A DNA stretch of 64,000 bases from GCA-003244245 sp050700115. GTDB lineage: Bacteria > Actinomycetota > Actinomycetes > Mycobacteriales > Pseudonocardiaceae. The stretch lies in NCBI GenBank assembly GCA_050700115.1, contig JBOHGG010000017.1, positions 28,454 through 92,453 on the forward strand, given 5' to 3'. Shown here in pieces: positions 58,394 through 64,000 of the stretch (its first letter is position 1; each line of letters opens with the position of its first letter). The position numbers and the translations under genes were made by a program. The notes under the pieces are model-generated. The model made no database searches. It was not told the origin of the DNA and saw only the letters and a list, made by a program, of their open reading frames with translations.

Positions 58394-59701
58394 ATGGTGA
58401 CGGCGAGTGCGGACGCGGGGCGGCTGCGCGGGCCGGTCGTGGCCGGCCTCGCCGGCAAGGCGGCCGAGGCGGTCACGCTGCTGCTGCTCGCCACGGTGGT
58501 GCCTCGGGTGCTCGGCCCGGCCGACTACGGCCGGTTCGCGGTGGCGCTGACCGTGGTCGCCATCGGGTCGGTGGCGATGACGCTGGGCGGCGCCACCCTG
58601 CTGGCCCGCTACGTGCCGGCGGCGGCCCCCGACGAGCGCGGTGCACTCGCCTGGGCGCTGAGCGGGCGGCTGGCGCGCAACCGGGCCGTGCTCTTCGCGG
58701 GGCTCACCGTGATCGCCACGGCGCTCGTGACCTGGGACCCGGCACGGTTCCCGCCGCTTCTGACGGCGTTCGTGCTGATCGCGCTGGCCCTCAACGTCGC
58801 CGCCACGCTCGCGCTCCAGGCCGATCTCGGGCTGGGGCGTGCGGGTGCCTGGTGCGCGCGCTACCCCATGCAGAACGCGGTGCTCATCGCGGCGGCAATC
58901 GTGCTGTACGGCGCGGCAGGCGTGACCGGCGCGGTGGCCGCGATCGTCGTGGCCGCGGCGGTGGCCTTCGGCCTCGGGGCCGGCGCGGTGGCACCGCTGC
59001 TGCGCCGGCGACTCCCGCCGGTGGCCCTACCCGAGGGTGCGCTGCACTTCGGTCTGCTCCAGGCGACCAGCGGTGCTCTGGTGCAGGTCGCGCAGCGCGG
59101 CGGGGTCATCGCGGTGGCGCTACTCGCAGCGTCGATCGTGCAGGCCGGTTTCGCGGCGCTGGCGATCGGGGTTGCGCTGGCGGTCACCTACGCGATCGTG
59201 CAGGTCTTCACGGTCTCGCTGTCCAGGCTGGCCGAGCACCGCGGTGGCCTCGCCGGTGCCGAGTCCGCGTTGCGGCGCCTGGCCGGTGGGCTGCTGGTCG
59301 TGGTGGTGCCGGTGGCCGCCGGCACCATCCTCGCGATCGATGCCGCGGTGCCGATCGTGTTCGGCGCGGGCTACGCCGGTGCGGCCGGGGCGTTCGGCCC
59401 GGCACTGGCGATGGTCGTGCTCGCCCCGGTGAACGCGCTGGCCGTCCAGTCGGCGGCGCTGCGGTTACGGCCGGAAGCGACCCTGTATGCCGCACTGGCG
59501 GGTGCGCTCACTTTCACCGGGGCAGCGGTGCTGGCCGTTCCGGCGTGGGGCGCGGCGGGCGCGACCGGGGCCGCGCTGGCCGGAGCGGCCGCGTATGCGC
59601 TGGTCGCGATCATGTTGTTGCCCGGTGCCGTCGGCGTCCGGCTCACCGTCGCCTCGCTGGGCGGCGCGACCGCCGTCGCCCTGCTGGGCGTGATGGCGTG
59701 A
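58394..59701 (+). CDS. Polysaccharide flippase-like membrane protein (Wzx/MATE superfamily)
   Basis: The 435-residue protein is highly hydrophobic with about 12-14 predicted membrane segments. The start is typical of polysaccharide flippases: GPVVAGLAGKAAEAVTLLLLATVVPRVLGPADYGRFAVAL (LGPADYGRFA is the recognisable Wzx motif). A second half ends in an IVFGAGYAGA loop, as in the family. It would flip lipid-linked glycans or a related lipid across the membrane. The following glycosyltransferase starts within its stop codon, so the two form a small glycan-assembly operon. ATG 58394 or GTG 58397 are possible starts. Confidence 0.8.
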   Translation: MVTASADAGRLRGPVVAGLAGKAAEAVTLLLLATVVPRVLGPADYGRFAVALTVVAIGSVAMTLGGATLLARYVPAAAPDERGALAWALSGRLARNRAVLFAGLTVIATALVTWDPARFPPLLTAFVLIALALNVAATLALQADLGLGRAGAWCARYPMQNAVLIAAAIVLYGAAGVTGAVAAIVVAAAVAFGLGAGAVAPLLRRRLPPVALPEGALHFGLLQATSGALVQVAQRGGVIAVALLAASIVQAGFAALAIGVALAVTYAIVQVFTVSLSRLAEHRGGLAGAESALRRLAGGLLVVVVPVAAGTILAIDAAVPIVFGAGYAGAAGAFGPALAMVVLAPVNALAVQSAALRLRPEATLYAALAGALTFTGAAVLAVPAWGAAGATGAALAGAAAYALVAIMLLPGAVGVRLTVASLGGATAVALLGVMA

Positions 59702-60576
59702 CCGTCGTGGACCCGCAGCTGTCGGTGGTTGTGCCCACCCGGGACCGGCCCGCCCGGCTCGCCGCCTGCCTGGCCGCACTCGAGCTCCAGACGGAGCCGC
59801 ACCTCGAGATCGTGGTTGTTGACGACGCGTCGCGCGACGCCCGGGCCGTCGCTGAAGCCGTTGCCGCCGCGCCGCGCGCCCGGCTGGTGCGCGGCGCGGG
59901 TCGCGGGCCGGCGGCGGCCCGCAACGCCGGGGTGCGGGCTGCCCAGGCGCCGGTGATCTGTTTCACCGACGACGACTGCGAGCCCGTGCCCGGATGGGCC
60001 CAAGCCCTCGGCAACCGGATCACCGCAGGCGCGGACGCGGCCGCCGGGCCGACCCGCAACGGCCGGCCGGGCAGCGTCCTGGCCGCTGCCTCCCAGGCGA
60101 TCGCCACCCACCTGGCGGAGGCGACGATCGACCCGGCGACCAACCGGATGCGTTTCGCCCCGACCAGCAACCTCGCCTGCCGGGCCGAGGTGTGCCGGGC
60201 CATTCCGTTCGATGAGCGCTACCCGCTGGCGGCCGGCGAGGACCGCGACTGGTGCGCGCGGCTGGCCGACGCGGGCCACGCGCTGGTGTTCGAGCCCTCG
60301 GCGCTGGTCCGCCACCACCAGGAGCTCTCGCCGGCCGGGTTCTGGCGCCAGCAGTTGCGCTACGGCCGGGGCGCCTACCGGTTCCGCTCCGACCACGGGA
60401 CGTTGCTGCGCCTAGAGGCGCCGCGCTTCTACGCCGGCCTGCTGCGCCGCGGCCTCGCCGACGGCCCGCGGGCCGGTGCCCTGGTCTGCGTCGCCCAAGC
60501 GGCGACGGCGCTGGGGATGGGCTTCGAGGCGGTCGCGGCTACGGCTCGAGCAAGGGCTCACCGGGCAGGTCGGTGA
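59698..60576 (+). CDS. Family 2 glycosyltransferase
   Basis: The 292-residue protein has a GT-A fold: LSVVVPTRDRPARLAACLAALELQ, VVVDDASRD, the nucleotide-sugar/metal motif CFTDDDCEPVPGWAQAL (DDD), a SNLACRAEV acceptor region and the catalytic-base motif GEDRDWCARL. A C-terminal HHQELSPAGFWRQQLRYGRGAY follows, common in O-antigen-type transferases. GTG start overlapping the flippase stop (GTGA). Sugar donor and acceptor are not deducible. Together with the flippase it probably builds an exported glycan. Confidence 0.88.
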   Translation: MTVVDPQLSVVVPTRDRPARLAACLAALELQTEPHLEIVVVDDASRDARAVAEAVAAAPRARLVRGAGRGPAAARNAGVRAAQAPVICFTDDDCEPVPGWAQALGNRITAGADAAAGPTRNGRPGSVLAAASQAIATHLAEATIDPATNRMRFAPTSNLACRAEVCRAIPFDERYPLAAGEDRDWCARLADAGHALVFEPSALVRHHQELSPAGFWRQQLRYGRGAYRFRSDHGTLLRLEAPRFYAGLLRRGLADGPRAGALVCVAQAATALGMGFEAVAATARARAHRAGR

Positions 60577-60653
60577 GGTCCGCGCCTGCCAGGGCGGCGA
60601 CGTCTTCTGCTGACCGAGCTCACACGACCGGTTGCACCACCAGCAGATGGCGT

Positions 60654-61028
60654 TCACGACGCACCCCGAACGCTGGCCGCCTTGCCGGTGATAGCGGCGA
60701 GCACGAACCGGTCCGGCTGGCGCAGGTAGAAGCTCAACGCGGTATGAACCGTGCACGCCGAGCGTCGCGGCCAGGGACGCCACCACGTCCGAGGAACCGG
60801 CCAGCAGATCGAGCACCGCCCCTGTTCGTCGACCTGGTGACTCTGATGCAGACGAACCAGTACCCCCACCACTCGGACTACCTGACGTTCAACGGCGGCC
60901 CGGTCTGATACGAGGTCACTGGCCAACACCTGGTCGAGCAGCCTCGCAATCTCTTTCCCGTACATGTCATGCGCGGCCGTGGGCTCAGGCACACGCCTGT
61001 CGCCGCGTGACCCTGTACATGGTGCCAT
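60654..61028 (-). CDS. Small actinobacterial protein with CSICW/WWRPWP motif
   Basis: The 124-residue protein contains RAAVERQVVRVVGVLVRLHQSHQV, then GRCSICW, RTWWRPWPRRSACTVHTALSFYLRQPDRFVLAAI. The two cysteines of CSIC plus CTVH (Cys, His) could form a small metal site. I recall similar unnamed proteins in several actinobacteria but no known function. The ATG at 61028 lies three bases past the kinase stop, with AAGGAG inside the kinase end as ribosome-binding site, so it is the last gene of the radical SAM operon. Confidence 0.65.
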   Translation of the reverse strand: MAPCTGSRGDRRVPEPTAAHDMYGKEIARLLDQVLASDLVSDRAAVERQVVRVVGVLVRLHQSHQVDEQGRCSICWPVPRTWWRPWPRRSACTVHTALSFYLRQPDRFVLAAITGKAASVRGAS

Positions 61029-61030
61029 GC

Positions 61031-61672
61031 TCACTCCTTCGGGGGTGCGAAGAAGGTGGTGAGGCGGTCAAGGATGTGTGCGGCGACATTGTGGGCGGCT
61101 TGCTGGTTGCAGTCCACCCGCAGCACGTCAAAACCGGCTTGTATGAGCCGTTCGGTGGCTTGCTTGTAGAAGTGAATTTCTGCGTGGCTGCTGCCTGGCG
61201 TGAGCTGGAAACGGTTGTGGGGGCCGCGTTCTTCCAGCCGTTGCGCAATTACGCCGGGGTCGGCTTCCAGGATCACGGCTAGGTCGGGTCGGTGGGCTTC
61301 GGCGTTGAGCTGCCACAAAAAAGCGGGGTCGATGCCGTCGAAGCGTTGTATAACTAGGCCGGAGGGGATGTAGCGGTCGGAGATAACTGTGGTGCCGTCT
61401 TCGACCTGTGGCCGTATTTCGGTTTCGATGTGGTGGTATCGGTCTGCCGCGTACAAGCACGCCAAGGCGTGACCGGTGACGGTTTCGGTCAGCTCACGCG
61501 CCAATGTCCCAATGGGCCCGGTGGAGGGCTCAGCGGTGACGTGAACGTTTTCGCCGCCTGCTACGAGCATTTGCGCGAGGTGCTGAATAACGGTTGATTT
61601 CCCGGCTCCGCTGGGTCCATCCACGGAGACGAATAGGCCGCGTTGGTGGTCAGAAAAGGGCCGGAGCTTCAT
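61031..61672 (-). CDS. Thymidylate kinase-like nucleotide kinase
   Basis: The 213-residue protein has a dTMP-kinase fold: P-loop VDGPSGAGKSTVIQHL (residues ~18-33), TAEPSTGPIG, the DRY motif in VISDRYIPSGLVIQRFDG, LNAEAHRPDLAVILEADPGV and a LID-like RLEERGPHNRF. A housekeeping tmk is usually elsewhere, and this copy is embedded in an operon with a radical SAM protein and an exonuclease, suggesting a specialised nucleotide substrate (inference). ATG at 61672 overlaps the exonuclease end by 23 nt. Confidence 0.85.
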   Translation of the reverse strand: MKLRPFSDHQRGLFVSVDGPSGAGKSTVIQHLAQMLVAGGENVHVTAEPSTGPIGTLARELTETVTGHALACLYAADRYHHIETEIRPQVEDGTTVISDRYIPSGLVIQRFDGIDPAFLWQLNAEAHRPDLAVILEADPGVIAQRLEERGPHNRFQLTPGSSHAEIHFYKQATERLIQAGFDVLRVDCNQQAAHNVAAHILDRLTTFFAPPKE

Positions 61673-62240
61673 CGCCGCCCCTTCCTGGTGAGGGGTTGCG
61701 GAGTACTTCCAGCGACAGCGGCGTGTCCGGGAGGGTGGCGAGCCGGACGAACAGCCGGGCCGTTACTAGCGCGTCGTAGGTGGCGCGGTGCGGCGTGAGA
61801 CCGTCGGGAAGCCCCTCGGCAAGCTTGAACGCCTCAACCAGTACGCCGAGCTTGTAACTGCCCGCGTCGGGCAGCAGGCGGCGGGAGAGTTTGAGGGTGT
61901 CGAAGACCTCGGGGCATTCCCAGGCACCTAGCTTGCGCTGGAGAACGTCCACGTCCACGTGCGCGTTGTGGGCAATGAGGCCGCCACCGGTGAGAGCTTT
62001 AACCACCTCGGGTTTGATGTCGTCGAATGCGGGGGCGTCGACGACGGTGTCGTTGGTGATGCCGTGAATCTTGCGCGCGAAGTGGGTGATCAACGTGTCG
62101 GGGCGGACGAGCCAGCTTGCCGCCTCGCCGATGACGCCGCCGATGATCGGCACCACTGCCAGCTCCACTAGGTCGGGCGGCTGCTGGCCGTTGCCCTCCA
62201 CATCCACGACCACGTAGCTAAGGCTCGTCCAGTCAGCCAT
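61650..62240 (-). CDS. DnaQ-like 3'-5' exonuclease
   Basis: The 196-residue protein is a DEDDh exonuclease: YVVVDVEGNG (Asp, Glu of ExoI), IAHNAHVDVDVLQRKL (Asp of ExoII) and PHRATYDALVTARLF (His and Asp of ExoIII). The middle has FARKIHGITNDTVVDAPAF, as in DNA polymerase III epsilon-like proteins. It is stand-alone rather than a polymerase subunit by context. The ATG at 62240 overlaps the radical SAM gene end by 8 nt, so translation is coupled. Confidence 0.88.
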   Translation of the reverse strand: MADWTSLSYVVVDVEGNGQQPPDLVELAVVPIIGGVIGEAASWLVRPDTLITHFARKIHGITNDTVVDAPAFDDIKPEVVKALTGGGLIAHNAHVDVDVLQRKLGAWECPEVFDTLKLSRRLLPDAGSYKLGVLVEAFKLAEGLPDGLTPHRATYDALVTARLFVRLATLPDTPLSLEVLRNPSPGRGGDEAPALF

Positions 62241-63390
62241 TGCCGATGCTGTCCTTCCATCCGATTTCAGCGCGGCCATGTCGCCGCTCCCGGTGCGGGT
62301 GACGCACATCGTGGACCTGAAACCCAAGCGCATGTTGCAGGTAGTAACGCGGCTGCTCCGTGTCCAAACCAGATACCACAGCGGCGCGGTCGGTGATGTC
62401 CGCGACCTCCAGGCCGCGCGCCTCCGGTAACCCTTCGGAGGCCCGGTGAAGCCGATCAGCTGAGGGCACACGGTGCGCACTGGCGCACAGCTCAACCTGA
62501 CTGAGCGGGCAAATATCGCACAGCTCACGGATGCCGTAATGCCCGTTGTAATCGGGCAAACAATGCGCATACGACACCGCGCACGACGTTTTACGGAACA
62601 ACGAAGCCGAAGCCGAAAAGGCCGCGAGCACGCGCTGTTCTACCGCCTCGGGAACGATCTTGCGGCGCGCGGTCTCCTCGTATGGCTCGGGCAGGCGGTT
62701 GACCTTGTAATAGTCGGCTATCTCATCACGGTAAAACAGCCCAGTGAACACGGTGGCGTCGGCATGCTGGCCCAACTCAAACGCTCGGCGCAGGTGCTCG
62801 GCTGTGTCGTTCAACCCCGGCACAAGCGGACGCCAATACAACACCGTCCGATACCTGCGCAACTGCAGGGAACTCATCAACTTCAATGACTCGGCGGCCA
62901 CATGCGACGGGTAAGGCTCAACCTTCTTATTATCAATACCCGAATAAGTAAACAGCAGCGTAACCTTGACGTGCCGAAGCTGGTTAAGCCGGTCGGCGTC
63001 CTCCGGCTTCATCTGATTCCGCGTGATCACCAAGATATGATTGGTTAGCCCACGCTCGTCCAAGTCCTCCAGCACCGCGAACGTGTGGGGCCGGACATTC
63101 GGCAGGAACGGGTCAGTAGCCCGGTTAAACACCTGAACCGGTGTCACGTGCGGCTGAAAATACCGGTGGCTCACCAGCTCGTTAACCGCGTCTGCATCCG
63201 ACATCAACGCGCGTGGTTGGTCCTGATCCCATAGCCCGTACGTGTGCCGAATGCAATACGCACACCCCAGCGGACAACCCTGCACATGGTTGAGGCTCAA
63301 GCCGCTCTTGCGGTACTCCACAACCTCACGCGCACGGTCCGGCAGCCGCTCAATTTGCTCTCTCGTCAACAGCGGAACGAAGGTAGCCAC
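62233..63390 (-). CDS. Radical SAM protein of unknown function
   Basis: The 385-residue protein has the cluster-binding GCPLGCAYCIRH (CxxxCxxC, about residues 40-47), a TIM-barrel part (VQVFNRATDPFLPNVRPH, ITRNQMKPEDADRL, VTLLFTYSGIDNKKVEPY) resembling SPL/MoaA-like enzymes, and a C-terminal Cys group in CDICPLSQVELC that could hold a second Fe-S cluster. GTG at 63390 with GGGAG five bases upstream is the likely start; the open frame reaches 63468. First gene of the four-gene operon. The substrate may be a nucleotide, given the kinase and exonuclease partners (inference). Confidence 0.8.
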   Translation of the reverse strand: MATFVPLLTREQIERLPDRAREVVEYRKSGLSLNHVQGCPLGCAYCIRHTYGLWDQDQPRALMSDADAVNELVSHRYFQPHVTPVQVFNRATDPFLPNVRPHTFAVLEDLDERGLTNHILVITRNQMKPEDADRLNQLRHVKVTLLFTYSGIDNKKVEPYPSHVAAESLKLMSSLQLRRYRTVLYWRPLVPGLNDTAEHLRRAFELGQHADATVFTGLFYRDEIADYYKVNRLPEPYEETARRKIVPEAVEQRVLAAFSASASLFRKTSCAVSYAHCLPDYNGHYGIRELCDICPLSQVELCASAHRVPSADRLHRASEGLPEARGLEVADITDRAAVVSGLDTEQPRYYLQHALGFQVHDVRHPHRERRHGRAEIGWKDSIGNG

Positions 63391-63476
63391 CGGAACTCCC
63401 GAAACTAGGCCGCCGCAGCGGGGGTGTATCGGGAGCGTAAGCCGACAACAATCAGATCGGTAGAACATTCCTTGAG

Positions 63477-63488
63477 ATTTCTCGAAAT
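63477..63488. promoter_or_regulatory. Palindrome upstream of the radical SAM operon
   Basis: ATTTC-TC-GAAAT is a perfect 5+5 bp inverted repeat in the 125-bp gap between the DUF5753 gene and the radical SAM gene. It could be an operator for the neighbouring regulator. Short AT-rich palindromes also occur by chance, so support is weak. Confidence 0.3.
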
Positions 63489-63515
63489 AGTTGCTTTTCC
63501 TGCGGCGTGGGGAAA

Positions 63516-63872
63516 TTATGAGCTATCAGCGTCGGCCTCCTCGGCAAGCTCGCTCATGATCTTGGTGATGATCGCGCGCGCGGTGCCTCCATAGCTGGCG
63601 ACTGCGGCGAGCTGCTCAAAGATGCCGCTGTACAGTTCGATCTCGTGTGGTTGCCGTAGGTTAAGCTCAGCCGAGAAGGTCTCGACCCTCACCCGATCAT
63701 GGTCCAGTAGCCAGAACCCGTGTCGGGGATCGGACACATACGGTGTCTTGAAGCTGATTATGCCGAGCCGCAAATTTCGCAGGTTGGAAAGTGAAACAAG
63801 GCGATCAAGTTGTGCAAGCATGGTTTCAATCGGGCATAGTCGATAACGCAAAGCGGCTTCCGTGAGCACGAA
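63516..63872 (-). pseudogene. XRE/DUF5753 regulator, C-terminal part cut by transposase DNA
   Basis: The frame encodes VLTEAALRYRLCPIETMLAQLDRLVSLSNLRNLRLGIISF, then HGFWLLDHDRVRVETFSAEL and EIELYSGIFEQLAAVASYGGTARAIITKI, the end of the DUF5753 domain found C-terminal to XRE helix-turn-helix regulators. Sequence upstream of about 63872 no longer matches and becomes the 3' end of a transposase, so the DNA-binding half is gone. Whether a start at GTG 63869 makes a stable fragment is unknown. It would have regulated the adjacent radical SAM operon. Confidence 0.75.
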
Positions 63873-63884
63873 ATGGAGGGTTAT

Positions 63885-64000
63885 TCAGGCGGCCGTGTAG
63901 AAGTGCAGGCCGATTACAGCTGAGATGGTTGTCGCGAATGTTGCAAGGGGGCGACGGTAGTCGGTGTGCATGATTCTCCAGGTCTTGAAGTTTGCGATGG
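63885..64000 (-). mobile_element. IS5-like transposase, C-terminal fragment at window edge
   Basis: The minus-strand frame entering from the window edge ends FKTWRIMHTDYRRPLATFAT, then TISAVIGLHFYTAA and a stop at 63885. This is the typical C-terminus of IS5-family DDE transposases (NWRILHTDYRRP...ISAVVGLEFY). Only 38 residues are within the window. The element has apparently inserted in, or replaced, the front of the DUF5753 regulator gene. Confidence 0.8.

Overview
The window is high-GC actinobacterial DNA. The gene content points to the Pseudonocardiaceae or a close relative (inference): a type VII (ESX)-associated PE/DUF3558/PPE/EspG-like operon, an Emb-type arabinosyltransferase, DmdR/IdeR-like iron boxes, an FxLD lanthipeptide locus and a DUF5753 regulator. 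I saw no rRNA, tRNA or CRISPR array.

Layout. 1-4.6 kb: end of a regulator, a macro-domain hydrolase, the ESX-associated operon and a PEBP protein. 4.6-6.7 kb: ECF sigma factor, small membrane protein, PadR regulator and membrane protein. 6.7-9 kb: a trehalose-type ABC uptake operon reduced by a large deletion to an intact binding protein plus a permease stump and an ATPase tail. 9-40.7 kb: an iron-regulated hydroxamate siderophore locus. It holds a ferric-siderophore reductase, hydroxyornithine formyltransferase, a heterodimeric ABC exporter, a binding lipoprotein, two NRPS genes with four modules (C-A-T, C-A(MT)-T, C-A(MT)-T-E and C-A-T-E), MbtH, ornithine N5-monooxygenase and a LuxR-type regulator. 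Adenylation codes read from the sequence match formyl-hydroxyornithine (module 1) and hydroxyornithine (modules 2 and 3, both with embedded N-methyltransferases); module 4 is unassigned. A MntA/HepT pair and a broken amidohydrolase gene lie inside this locus, and a third NRPS survives only as a tail.

40.8-49.2 kb: VapBC, the Emb-like arabinosyltransferase, a decayed DISARM defence locus (drmA without its helicase core, drmB frameshifted and truncated), HicAB, a ribbon-helix-helix gene and a truncated XRE gene. 49.3-56.0 kb: a compact FxLD lanthipeptide cluster with precursor, intergenic hairpin, LanB split by one apparent frameshift, LanC, SpaB_C-type protein and FxLD methyltransferase. 56-58 kb: LuxR remnant and toxin-antitoxin genes. 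58.4-60.6 kb: flippase and glycosyltransferase. 60.6-63.9 kb: a tight operon of radical SAM protein, DnaQ-like exonuclease, thymidylate-kinase-like protein and a small Cys/Trp-rich protein, beside a DUF5753 regulator cut by an IS5-like transposase that runs off the window.

Recurring themes are gene decay by deletion or single-base frameshift, dense toxin-antitoxin modules, and a 58-bp hairpin repeat present three times at block boundaries. The single-base frameshifts could also be sequencing errors.
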